From Branchiostoma lanceolatum (lineage: Eukaryota > Chordata > Leptocardii > Amphioxiformes > Branchiostomatidae), in NCBI RefSeq assembly GCF_035083965.1, contig NC_089740.1, forward strand, positions 8,305,552 through 8,369,551: DNA of 64,000 bases, read 5' to 3'. Position 1 is the stretch's first letter; the number at the start of each line of letters is the position of its first letter. The position numbers were made by a program, and so were the translations under genes. Below the pieces are notes generated by a model. The model had not been told where the DNA came from, searched no databases, and saw only the letters and a program-made list of their open reading frames with translations. Below are positions 32,801-42,053 of the stretch, piece after piece.

Positions 32801-35187
32801 GTTCAACCGACTGTAAGGTTTTGGACCATCGCACACCGGGGCATGCCCCTACTCTTTTTCGGAAGGTGTAATGGGTTCTTTAACGTGCGTGGGGTGTGGC
32901 TCTCCCCAAACACGGGACCTCCATGTAACGTCCTATCCGAGGGACGTCCCTAACCGTAGCTAGGTACTCATTTGTGAAGTGAGGAAAGTCGTGTTAAGTG
33001 CCTTTCCCAAGGGCACAACGTCAACGGACAAATCAGGAGGCCCCGGATTCGAACCCTGGACCCCTGGGTTCAAGGCCAAAATACCCAGCCACTTCGCCAC
33101 CGCGACGCCACTACTGCACTCATTGACTACATCACGCCTTTAAGATCCCTTCCACTGATCTGGCCTTGAGATCATCGATGGCCAATACATCCATGGTCAG
33201 GACAATTGGGAACATCCTAATCCTGTTAATTTTGTCCTGTAAAATTCCGTCCCTGAATCCTGCAGACAGCTCGATTTAATCTAGCAACACAGATGTCATT
33301 TCGGTCGTGAAATATATTTTTGTATTTTTGAGAAGTAATTAAAATTAGGCGTTATCAGCCACGCTCTATTTGCATACGGAACTTAAGGGCATAGTTCTCA
33401 TTCTGTTGTTTTTTTTGCTTCTCCATGAAATCTGTTGATTGTTTGGGGCATATTTGAATGCATTTTCTCTTATCTAAGAAGAAATCTAAACATAAGTTCG
33501 GATTTGGTCACACATAAAACCAACAGAATTGATAATAAAGCATCGTTAATGTTGTCTTATCATTTAAACCTTTTCTGAGGATTATAACATACAGTGGCCT
33601 TGAAATTCGTCAGAAAATATTAAGTTGAACATCTTCTCTCATACTTGAATGCTCAAATCTTTTGTCTTTAGAAGAATGCTATGAATCGGTGACAAAAATA
33701 CACAGCGGGTAGCATGGATTTGAAACTTTTCTGTAGACCCTGATGAAATATATGGGTTTAGGTCCTGAATTCAAATTCGGAAGATAAATATTTCAACGTG
33801 ACTATATTTCAATATTCTCTCATCCTTGAATAGTTCCGTCAGGTTGGTAAAGAAAAGGATAACAAAGATCTTTGTACAGACGCAAGTGTTATTTACCTTG
33901 TTGACGTTTCGGTGACCGTTTGTCACCTTCTTAGGGCCCTGTCACACTTGTGCGTATATTCAAGTGCGCATGAGTTCCGCAGTAACATTTTGCGGGGAGG
34001 AAGTTGTTTTCTACTTTGATCCACCGTTGAGCAGTCTAGTTATCAAACCAAAGAAATTACTTCTTCGACTGCAAAGTTAATCTAAACCCAAAACATGTTG
34101 ATACGCAACTCACGCGGGCTTGTATATAGTACGTACAAGTGTGACAAGGGCTTTAGAGTGATCCCACCCTCCTTTATCAGCGCTGAAACCCGCTCGGGAA
34201 ATGCTCGGCAAACCGTCTCGCTTTGGGAGGTAACGAACCGAACGTATCGGGTCTGCTGGGAGGATGGAGTGATCCTAGCTATAGCTAGTTCTACTTCGCA
34301 AAGTATAGAACAAGGTTAGCCTGGAGTCCAGCCTTGTTAACTTGGCCCTCTCCCAATGTTGCTACCCCGCCAGACGTTGGGAGCGAACCTAAGCTAACAA
34401 GGCTGGACTCCAGGCTAGAACTAGCTAGCATCGCCCTAAATAACCAGACGAACGGTCAACGAAACGTCGACTAGGTAAATAACACTTGGTTCTGTTCAAA
34501 GAACTTTGTTACTGTGGTTTACCAAAGCCATATGAAACTTTTCAAGGATGAGATGATAATGATAATCTAGTCACTTCGAAATAGACAGTATCTTGCGAGT
34601 TTGAAGGCAGGCACGATACTTGGATCCATATATATTCATATAATCCATTTATAGAACAACTTTGTTAGCCAATATTTTCTCAATCAAACAGCTTACCTGA
34701 ACCATTCCGAAGTAGTAGTCCACCGACTCGGTCCCAGGATACCCACTGCACGGGCTCGTACCCACCACCCGTTCGCGCGGGGACAAATCGGCTTCCCGGT
34801 CTCCAGATCCTTAACGGAGATGTCGTCAAAAAAAGCACAGCAGGGGCCTGAGACTCCTTCACAGTCAGAAATGTACTTCCAAGTGTTCAGCGACTTCTTG
34901 TACTCCATATCGTCGATGTACTGTGCCTCAAATGTCACGTTATTGTCTGGCGTGTCCCCGCCGGCATCCCAACAAACTACGTTGTTAAGATTTCGAGAGT
35001 CAACTCGGATGTTTGTTGGTGGAAGCGTCTCATTTCCGACTGTGATTTTCGCCACGTTGTCTGCAGAACGTTCAGTTTGAAGAGTCGGATTATTCATCGC
35101 TGATACACGCCCCAGGATCACTGTCAGCGATAAAAACACCGCAACTGTCTTGGTCACTGTGTGGTTTCCCGAATCACCTAACGCCAT
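28236..35187 (-). CDS. Class II cytokine receptor-like protein, four FN3 domains and a long repeat tail (5 exons)
   Basis: Exons 5' to 3': 34697-35187, 32090-32496, 31000-31167, 30223-30524, 28236-29822. All have GT-AG ends and phases match; the total is 2955 nt (984 aa). The chosen ATG (35185-35187) gives a signal peptide with the core VAVFLSLTVILGRVSA. In-frame ATGs at 35196 and 35223 would add 3 or 12 residues. D1 (aa ~43-160) and D2 (~165-300) match IL-10R2/IFN-receptor ectodomains: LPPTNIRVDSRNLNNVV, then TVIGPPDVNV, YNVSYWMNG and VVYCVEVTGF. Two more FN3 domains (~301-505) follow, then a TM (~515-537) and a ~447-aa tail. No WSxWS motif is seen, which argues against class I. Such receptors pair at the plasma membrane and signal through JAK/STAT. 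The ligand is unknown. Confidence 0.83.
28280..29220 (-). repeat. ~150-bp coding tandem repeat in the receptor tail
   Basis: The DNA word CTAGGTGTCG (encoding the TPS core on the minus strand) recurs at about 28291, 28446, 28597, 28781 (one change), 28932, 29081 and 29212. The flanking Asn/Ser-rich spacers are more diverged. Confidence 0.9.
30223..31167 (-). CDS. Receptor exons 3-4: extra FN3 domains 3 and 4
   Basis: Exon 3 (31000-31167) gives the start of an FN3 (STGPFNVTW, then IRVRWSPPPANDANGVITTY). Exon 4 (30223-30524) completes it (LTTFHAYTVQPSACTSAGCT) and begins the fourth FN3 (PTSLTKAEVTSEKITVTWFP, then YKVRYV). The fourth domain finishes in exon 5 (LHPGTSYNVSVSVLY). Most class II receptors have only D1 and D2; IFNAR1 has four. 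Confidence 0.82.
32090..32496 (-). CDS. Receptor exon 2: D2 domain
   Basis: It begins F-S-P-F-K-H-T-V-I-G-P-P, the class II interdomain signature, and contains YNVSYWMNGHREK. It closes with GLRPGVVYCVEVTGF and KVCRRT, the conserved disulphide-bearing end of class II D2 domains. A TxxWSxxxC-like aromatic ladder is weak (SLWAVRKGLPRKVC). Confidence 0.85.
32811..33111 (-). mobile_element. tRNA-derived SINE, copy 1
   Basis: Minus-strand head at the right end, with an A-box-like GGCGAAGTGGCTGGG and the B box GGTTCGAATCC. The body is GC-rich (GGGACGTCCCTCGGATAGGA) and the tail reaches CGATGGTCCAAAA. It lies in the first intron of the cytokine receptor. A near copy is at 36527-36828. Confidence 0.8.
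33868..34510. mobile_element. Nested inverted-repeat elements in the receptor intron
   Basis: The outer ends AACAAAGATCTTTGTACAGA...GTGTTATTTACC and GGTAAATAACACTTGG...AAAGAACTTTGTT are inverted copies. Inside lies a second pair, GGCCCTGTCACACTTGTGCG (33935) and ACGTACAAGTGTGACAAGGG (34131). Inside or beside that is a third hairpin, TTAGCCTGGAGTCCAGCCTT with its inverted copy (34316-34419). Several MITE insertions are layered here. Confidence 0.75.
34697..35187 (-). CDS. Receptor exon 1: signal peptide and D1
   Basis: Encodes the signal peptide and the first cytokine-receptor FN3 domain. The opening strand LPPTNIRVDSRNLNNVVCWD is followed by NVTFEAQYI, then a CEGVSGPCC disulphide region. The closing strand WWVRARAVG ends with PSRWTTTSEWF. 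The order (P-P-N-x-x-V, W, aromatic strand, C-C, R-V-A) fits class II D1 domains. It ends in phase 2 at a GTAAGC donor. Confidence 0.82.
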
Positions 35188-35659
35188 GTTGTACATCTGA
35201 CGTAGGCGGAAACGACTGAACAACCAGCGCCGTGTAAATCTATGAGCCTACTCGGCGAAGTTATAGACGAAACCATGAGGCGCCGGCTATAGTGTCTATG
35301 CAACTTTAAAAATATCTTCATAGATCTTCCCACGTGGATAGAATGCCATCAGAAACACCGTCAAAAAGCCCAAAACACGGCCCTTACATAAACCCACCTC
35401 CAACATGTCAACATTTACGCATCAGTCAACCAGGGATCACCCTGGCACCATGCAGGTCTTCAGACCATATTCTTGACCTTGAAGATACATCCTGCTCTCT
35501 GCGTCTTCACCAGATCATTCAGTTAAGGTTAAGACACACTGAACACGCTCTCACAACTTGTGCCGTCCCTTAAGACACAACATGTCGCATCGTCTTCGGC
35601 GTCCAAAGTTGGTGTGCGCACGAACACGAAAGCAGTCAAACCAGCTCTTTAATCGATGG

Positions 35660-35860
35660 ACCTCGGGGCGTAATCGCCTAACACCCGTTCCACTAGAGCG
35701 GTGACCTCGCTAGCGCTGCGAACGAGCGATTTCAGAGTGCTCAATGAATAACGTTACAAACGAATCTTTGTGTATTTGTTGTCTTTTCAGCCATGTACTA
35801 TCGCATTTTCCATGATAGGTCGCAGGGCGATCGCCGTCTAGTATAATGGGGACCTTACAC
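35660..35860. mobile_element. GGTCGC-type MITE, copy 4
   Basis: CCCGTTCCACTAGAGCGGTG and CCTCGCTAGCGCTGCGAACG at the left face GGTCGCAGGGCGATCGCCGT then CTAGTATAATGGGG at the right as imperfect inverted repeats. Confidence 0.65.
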
Positions 35861-36104
35861 CGCGGACTGTGGTTGCGTGAGCTGCCTTCTGCTTTGTAAT
35901 CGTGTCCTTCAAAAACAGAACAAGTTTTGTCCAATTAAACAGACTAACTACAAGTTGATGATGAATAATTTTAAACGCGACACAAACAGAACGGGAACGG
36001 ACATGATGAAATCGTTAATAATCACTTCTTCTTCTTTTGTCATCTTCAATTGATGTGAAGCACGGTGCTTTTTCAAGTACATATGATAGTGCAATTCGGC
36101 TCGC

Positions 36105-36356
36105 GCTTTTAGCCGGGGTAGTGGCTTGTTATGCCCTGTGTCTAGGGCACGATATTGGAAGGCAGAGCCCAGCCCTCTCCTTCCACATCCCTTTACCTCC
36201 CCAACCGAAGTCAGGTACCCATTTTCACTCCTGTGTGGTGTGGAAAGTCGTGTAAATTGCTTTTCTCAATGACACTACATCGGTGGCATGTCTGGTGATC
36301 CGAATCCAAAACCTGTGGGTTCCGGGCCAAACACCCTAACCGTTACGACAATATGA
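36105..36356 (-). mobile_element. Diverged SINE-like element
   Basis: It shares with the SINE family the order GTACCCATTTTCACTCCTGT (start), GTCGTGTAAATTGC, GATCCGAATCCAAAACC and GGGTTCCGGGCCAAACACCC. The B box is degenerate. Confidence 0.55.
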
Positions 36357-36526
36357 CCCCACCAAGCTAAGAAAATAGAGTAGATATTAAGTGCATAAAG
36401 AAATGGTACAACACTAATTGTCTTACGAGACATACGAATTTATCTATTTATTGGTTCGGCATGTAAATGCCAGAGTTGCCCAACTACCCAGAGGCTATTA
36501 CTAAAGGCGAACCCATGTGAGACCAA

Positions 36527-36828
36527 CTGTACGTTTTTGGACCATCGCACACCGGGGCATGCCCCTACTCTTTTTCGAAAGGCGTGGTGGGTTCTTTTAC
36601 GTGCGCGGGGTGTGGCTCTCCCCAAACACGAGACTTCCCTTTAACGTCCTATCCGAGGGACGTCCCTAACCCTAGATGAGCTAGGTACTCATTTACACCT
36701 GAGTAAAGTGAGGAAAGGGCACAACGTCGGGGCGCATGTTCAGACATGTCTGGGGGCAGCCCGGGATCGAACTGGGGTCCCCTTGTTTGACAGTCGAATG
36801 TTCCATCCATTACGCCACACGACGCCAC
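36527..36828 (-). mobile_element. tRNA-derived SINE, copy 2
   Basis: Its body closely matches 32811-33111 (GGACCATCGCACACCGGGGC, GGGTGTGGCTCTCCCCAAAC). The head differs: on the minus strand it has GTGGCGTAATGGATGGAA and the B box AGTTCGATCC. One body fused to two different tRNA-like heads suggests two subfamilies. Confidence 0.78.
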
Positions 36829-37488
36829 TAATACGAATGCATCGAATTACTTATGTAGGATTATCTAAGAGACAGTAAAATATCCATTGGTGGTAAGTTT
36901 TTACAATACTTATGAGCAGTCCTATAAGATGCATATGAGATGGGTACCGTGCTTCCAGTTTTACTTTGGCGCGTCCTTCTAAACTCGTGAATAAGAAGGA
37001 AATAGATTGCCCATGTCCCCGTACACTTGAATTTCAATCATTTTCTGCACAACATTTTATGTCTTCATTTATGAGTGTATCTATACGGTACAAATATATT
37101 TTTATCAGGATATGATATAGAAAGGCAGTGCTTGACATGCGCAAGTCATACCTCACATCACGATGACCTGAAGTCGAGAAAGTCACAGCAACTTTGACAA
37201 CCAACTTTTTATAGAGAAATATGATAACACAGAACATCTGCCACAACGGTTCTCACGACAAAAATCTACAAAAGCACTTATCAACGCACTTATCAAGCTT
37301 TCGTGTAAAGGAAACAGCGTGCGTTTTCAGACAAAAGGTGGATCTGCGGAATAAGTTGGGATAGGAAGTGATACTCTTGTTAATTCTCTGAGCAGGTTGT
37401 ATATTTTACTCCTCCACGTAATAACACCTGCAGGCTACTTCAAGGCTGTGGATTACTTGAATAGGACAGAATCTCTTCTCCTTTATAC

Positions 37489-37780
37489 TATGGTCACATT
37501 TCCCAACCGAGACCCGGCCGGACTGTTTATAGCCTGGATGCCAGACCCCCAATCTCTAACATATCTCTCGTAGATTGGGAGTCTCGCATCCAGGCTAGGC
37601 TGTTTAAGGAAACAAAAATTTTAAGTGCATATCAACAAATATGCACAACCGATGCTGTTAAATATTCATGGTACTTTTGTGTTGTTGTTTTTTTTTGTGT
37701 TTTTTTTTTCCATCATGCTTTTCGTTCCTCAATACTGCCCGGCCGGGCCCCGGACTAGAAATGTGACCTGAGCATTAGTC
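37489..37780. mobile_element. GGTCACATTT MITE with an inner TAGCCTGG hairpin
   Basis: Outer ends TGGTCACATTTCCCAACCGA...CCCGGCCGG and CCCGGCCGGGCCCCGG...AAATGTGACC are inverted. Inserted in it is TAGCCTGGATGCCAGACCCC, a short loop and the inverted copy (37531-37597), bordered by CTGTTTA on both sides as a likely target duplication. Confidence 0.72.
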
Positions 37781-38837
37781 AGACACGTCATGGTTGGTTG
37801 AGACCAGCTCAACTCGCTGAATGTGAGGACTGACCCAATACGAGAAGCAGGGGTTACATGGGAAACATGCCTACCCCATTTCTGAACTTTTACAAAGTGA
37901 TGTTGAACACGTACGTTGCGTCATGATATCGCTTTCATCACATATTTGAATAGGCTTTTCATAAGTGCTAGGCCTGTAGGCATAGGACCGCCATCACAAA
38001 ACTCTGGATCAGCTGTCACATTGAACTTCATAACCGCATAACGGACGTCATAACCGCACTCCCCTGGAACAACGAATATGTAGGCATTGTAATTCAAATA
38101 GGATAGAGGATGAGCAACACTTTGTAGTAGAATGTAGTTTATACAGCGAAGAGAGAGCTGAGCTTTATAAACTAATGCAATGTATGTTTCCCCATTTTAT
38201 ACACCTTAGCAACACGGAAAAGTTCATATTTCTGATGGCTTTAGACAAACGTTTGATTGTTAAGTACATCTGTACCTATATTTACACCATCACTAAGAAG
38301 CGAGAAGAGGTCAAATTCACGTAATTATAATTACACTAGTGTTAGCTTATCATTGTATATTATGTATTTGCAAACTGTAACGTTTTCTGTTATGACCTGT
38401 ACTGAACCCAGTGGGTATGTGTGAACACAATAAAGGTCTTCATTCATATTCTTGATAAAGATGATGCCCGCGTGCAAACATGGAATCAGTGAAGCAGCTG
38501 TCTTTTATAAACTAACTCATCCCTTTTCCCATGGAAAACAAGGATTTGCAACGATGAATGCGGGAAAATCCTGCACGGAAACCAAGACACCACCTGCCAA
38601 ACCATCGCGTGAATGAGAGGACAGCGACGATTGGTGCAAACACAGCTCAATCCGCTTACGTTTGCATCAAATCAACCAATCAACAGACAAAGCTTGTTCT
38701 GTGGCATTTACCATCTCACATCAAATATAAAGCTGATGTGCAGATACATTCTACATCCTTCTTCTGCTCAACGACGGTACCATAGGCGTCCACTGGTGCT
38801 GTATCTAGGGCTGCAGAGTAATAGAATCACCTCAACC

Positions 38838-40100
38838 ATGGTCAACAACAGCTCTTTTGATAACTTAACTCCTGAAAAGACTTCAGTTGACGAGTTCGAT
38901 GGGGAGTTTTCCTGTTTCATTTCGCACTTACAAAACAAGACCATGTTTCAAGGCTACCGGCAGGTGCAGGAGGTCTGCCCTTCCGCGGAGCTGGGAACAG
39001 CGACCGCCGTCATCTCTTGGCTACTGGGGGTCCTCATCATCGTCGGCAATGCCGCTGTGATCTGGGGAATCATCAGAACAAGAGAACTCCACAAGCCGCT
39101 CTACTTCTACATGGCAAATCTCGCCGCTTCCGACTTGGTAGGAGGAGTTGGACTTCTGTATCGAACGGTAGACACAGGACATACGAAAATACGCAGGGTG
39201 ATGTATATTGTAACCTTTCTGATATATGGTCAAGTGATGTCCATGACAGCTCTATTCCTACTATCAGTTAACTCCTATGTTGCTGTAAGGCATCCTATAT
39301 ACTATCGCACACATGCTGACACTTCCAAACGTAATGCAGGTTTAGCTATCCTTTTCTCCTGGCTTCTTCTGTCCTTGATTTTTTCCTTGTCCAGTATGGG
39401 TTGGAACTGCCTAGATATAGACACAACGAACTGCCTGGTGTTTTACCATGTGGTCTTCGTTGGTCTTTTAGTCACCATAGGCATCGTTCTGGTCAGTTTC
39501 ATATTGTTCACGAATATCAGCGTATTGGTAGCTCTGAAACAACGCCAAAAGAGAAGGTTTGGGCTACAGCTACAAAACAGGACAGGGCAAGTTCAACCTC
39601 GCAATATCGCTCAAGAGGAGGCACTAAGAAAATTCCAGAGAAGTGTGCGAAAGGCGAGGACAGTCCTGGTCTATGTGGTGGCCGCATTCACTTTCTGGCT
39701 CCTACCTATTGTGCTCATCCCAATTTGTCTGATAAACGAGTGTCGACTTATAACTAGCCCCCATTTTAGGGCCGTCATGATAACTGTAAACTCAGCAATC
39801 AACCCGATTGCAGGTATCATCCGCACACCAGACTTACGGGAGGGAATCTGGAACACTATGGTGGATATCCGCCGGACACTTGTCACCATGATACGGGGAA
39901 ACCGCGAGAATCCGCAAAACGAACCAGCACCTAACCTACCGGGAGGAGCCGCACGGGACACTGAACCGAACATACGGACAGAACAGCTCACCGCAGGGCA
40001 CAGCAAAGGTCCTGTCAACAAGGATATGACCGGGCCAAAAGTACTATTCACTAACTTAAAGGTAAAAAGTAGCAACCTTGCTGTTATAGAAATAGACTAA
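38838..40100 (+). CDS. S1P/EDG-like (MECO group) rhodopsin-class GPCR, single exon
   Basis: 420 aa from ATG 38838 (context CAACCATGG); the frame is open further upstream, but this start gives a normal N-terminus with NNSS and NKT glycosylation sites. Seven spans lie at about aa 53-79, 88-109, 122-150, 165-186, 203-230, 275-298 and 309-328. The second extracellular loop reads SSMGWNCLDIDTTNC, very like S1P receptors, and there is no Cys at the top of TM3, as in the MECO group (lipid, cannabinoid, melanocortin receptors). Odd points: the TM3 D/ERY triad is NSY (aa 145-147), the TM6 motif is FWLLP and TM7 has NPIAGII instead of NPxxY. A lipid ligand is likely from the family, but G-protein coupling cannot be assumed. 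It is a close paralogue of the broken copy at 61399-62712. Confidence 0.92.
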   Translation: MVNNSSFDNLTPEKTSVDEFDGEFSCFISHLQNKTMFQGYRQVQEVCPSAELGTATAVISWLLGVLIIVGNAAVIWGIIRTRELHKPLYFYMANLAASDLVGGVGLLYRTVDTGHTKIRRVMYIVTFLIYGQVMSMTALFLLSVNSYVAVRHPIYYRTHADTSKRNAGLAILFSWLLLSLIFSLSSMGWNCLDIDTTNCLVFYHVVFVGLLVTIGIVLVSFILFTNISVLVALKQRQKRRFGLQLQNRTGQVQPRNIAQEEALRKFQRSVRKARTVLVYVVAAFTFWLLPIVLIPICLINECRLITSPHFRAVMITVNSAINPIAGIIRTPDLREGIWNTMVDIRRTLVTMIRGNRENPQNEPAPNLPGGAARDTEPNIRTEQLTAGHSKGPVNKDMTGPKVLFTNLKVKSSNLAVIEID

Positions 40101-40242
40101 CCAAACACTTATAGATGACAACTACAACGGAAGGAAAATGCCAGCATAGTGAACTACAATGGCAAGTACTTATCTATTTTGTATCTGTCTTAAAGTTGTA
40201 AATGTTGTAAATAGACAATAACGTTTGAATGACTTTGACTCA

Positions 40243-40248
40243 AATAAA
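40243..40248 (+). terminator. Poly(A) signal AATAAA for the GPCR
   Basis: AATAAA 143 bp after the GPCR stop codon, in CAAATAAAGTC, followed by A-rich sequence. It is the first such signal downstream of the gene. Confidence 0.6.
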
Positions 40249-40839
40249 GTCAACAGTGAAATGAAAATGTATTGAAATGTCCTCTGCATGTCAGAGGACA
40301 CTGTACACGTTTATGTGATGCATCTGTTTTATTGTGCGCATTTTGTGACAAATATTGGAGTATACGTTTGCGCCGATAATTGGAAAATAAAGAACGTTTG
40401 AAGCATTTAAGATCCCTGGCTTGTGTGCTGTAGATAATTAATGTGGTGATTAATAATGCAAATAGACCCGTGCAGTCAGAAGTAATTCCGCTTCTTATAA
40501 TGACTTCCCTAAAATGCAAGGACTCATTGCCTATTCAACAGCAAATCATGTGCATGTCGATGAAGGTTAGATATACACGATACAACCGGTTCTCAAAAAA
40601 CAGTTACTGGATAAATTTTGTACACGGTCAGACATTTCCGGTAGCATCAATTATCTTTCATCAGTGCATTTTGCATCTAAACTGCCATTTCTGCATTTCT
40701 CCTTCTAATTCTGTAAAAAAAATTGTCACTGACGAAAGCTAGCGCTCTGAAACATAAGACAGTCTTTGATAAAGGTATCCATGGCCAGCTGGTAGTGATT
40801 AACTTTTACATTGTGCAAATCGTGTGTGTCTTAATTGTG

Positions 40840-40944
40840 TATTCTCCAAGCAGAGGCTTCGATCGAGAGGGGTAGTTTTGTCCAGGACGTTAGAAATCCC
40901 GGACAAAACTACCCCTCTCGATCGAAGCCTCTGCTTGGAGAATA
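40840..40944. mobile_element. CAAGCAGAGG hairpin MITE, perfect 43-bp arms, 9-bp target duplication
   Basis: The arms at 40841-40883 and 40901-40943 are exact inverted copies (TTCTCCAAGCAGAGGCTTCG...), separated by 17 nt. The flanks are exact 9-bp direct repeats TTAATTGTG (40831-40839 and 40945-40953), so the element ends are TATTCTCC and GGAGAATA. It is too short to encode a transposase. Confidence 0.92.
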
Positions 40945-41790
40945 TTAATTGTGCACGAAGTACTCAAGTGGAACATGGAACCTCAAACATGGTGACCTGA
41001 GATATTGTGGCTTATTAATACAAGTGAAAAGTGGTCGGTGTCCTTGTTTTACATTCTACAATTTGATTTATTCATAAATAACTTCTTCACAACCCCTCCA
41101 ATATTGATACAAACAAAAATCTTTATCCAGAACACTGAGACATTTAACAGATTTCCATTTCTGTGCTTCAAAACTTAGAATCGTTCACAAATAGGGAAAA
41201 ACACAATAAAAGATTTACACTATGAACTGAGTGCATATAAATGAACTTAATATGAATATTCATGTGAATATTTGTCAACACAGATCTACCATTTCTACAA
41301 AAAAGGCACTATTCTTTATAATTCTGTACATCTAGCAGCAGAGACTAAACATAGCAGCAAGTTTGGAATGGCAACATTCGAGCAGATGGCACTATTTGAC
41401 TTGGCAATACCTTTGGCAGTGACCTATACAGTCTTTCCTGTACAATTAAAAACCTGCAAAAGCAAATACCTCTGCATAAGGACACCTGGGCACTGAGGCT
41501 GCTTTTGGTGGTCATTTTCCCCATTGACCCAAGCACTAAGAGTCCTGTCTTAAGTGATCACCAGCAATGTCTACTGAGTGTGGTCACTACAAAGAGGTTT
41601 GACTACACCTGGACACTTGGAAAGAGGACCAGTGTTGGTAAAAGCATATAAACTTGGATTTTACACCCTTTAGACAACTTTAACTGGCCTTGTTGGTACA
41701 TCAGCATTTTTAGGGTCTATCAGATTCAACCAAATCCTGATTTTCCCAATGTGTATACATACCTTGCAAGGCATGCTATTGCATATAAGG

Positions 41791-41796
41791 TTTATT
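41791..41796 (-). terminator. Candidate poly(A) signal of hinderin
   Basis: AATAAA on the minus strand, 258 nt past the stop codon at 42054-42056. It is the nearest downstream match. Confidence 0.45.
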
Positions 41797-41837
41797 AGTT
41801 TGTTTTGTTTGTTTGTTTTTGACATACACACCAGGGG

Positions 41838-42012
41838 TATTCTACAAGCAGAGGTTAGCCTTTGGCTGTTTTTTGACATCTTTTTTTGCGTTTTTGTCTG
41901 GCTTTATATCTTATCAAGTTGACATTGAAAAGAAAAACCTGACAAAATAGAAAGTCTGACAGAAACGCCTAAAAAGACATCAAAATAACAGCCAAACGTA
42001 ACCTCTGCTTGG
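41838..42012. mobile_element. CAAGCAGAGG hairpin MITE, diverged copy in the hinderin 3' UTR
   Basis: TATTCTACAAGCAGAGG with TTTGGCTGTTTTTTGACATC at the left faces GACATCAAAATAACAGCC then CCTCTGCTTGG at the right. No clear target duplication remains. It lies between the hinderin stop (42054) and its probable poly(A) signal, so it would be transcribed in the 3' UTR. Confidence 0.75.
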
Positions 42013-42053
42013 CAATGGCAGCATTAACGTTTTAAATTTACATTAGTAACAGT

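Larger units (their letters stand above)
35224..38837. other. Intergenic region, repeat-rich
   Basis: Between the divergently oriented cytokine receptor (minus) and GPCR (plus), so both promoters should lie here. It contains a GGTCGC MITE (35660-35860), a SINE-like block (36105-36356), a SINE (36527-36828) and a nested MITE (37489-37780). No convincing coding frame was found. Confidence 0.6.
40101..42053. other. Intergenic region between convergent GPCR and hinderin 3' ends
   Basis: It contains the two 3' UTRs, one perfect hairpin MITE (40840-40944), a related decayed hairpin (41838-42012) and a minus-strand AATAAA at 41791-41796 for hinderin. No coding sequence was recognised. Confidence 0.6.

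Noticed and set aside
38613-38837. N-terminal extension of the GPCR by 75 codons
   Set aside because: The frame is open upstream, but the extension lacks features of a receptor N-terminus. The ATG at 38838 has a good context and aligns with the start of the paralogue.
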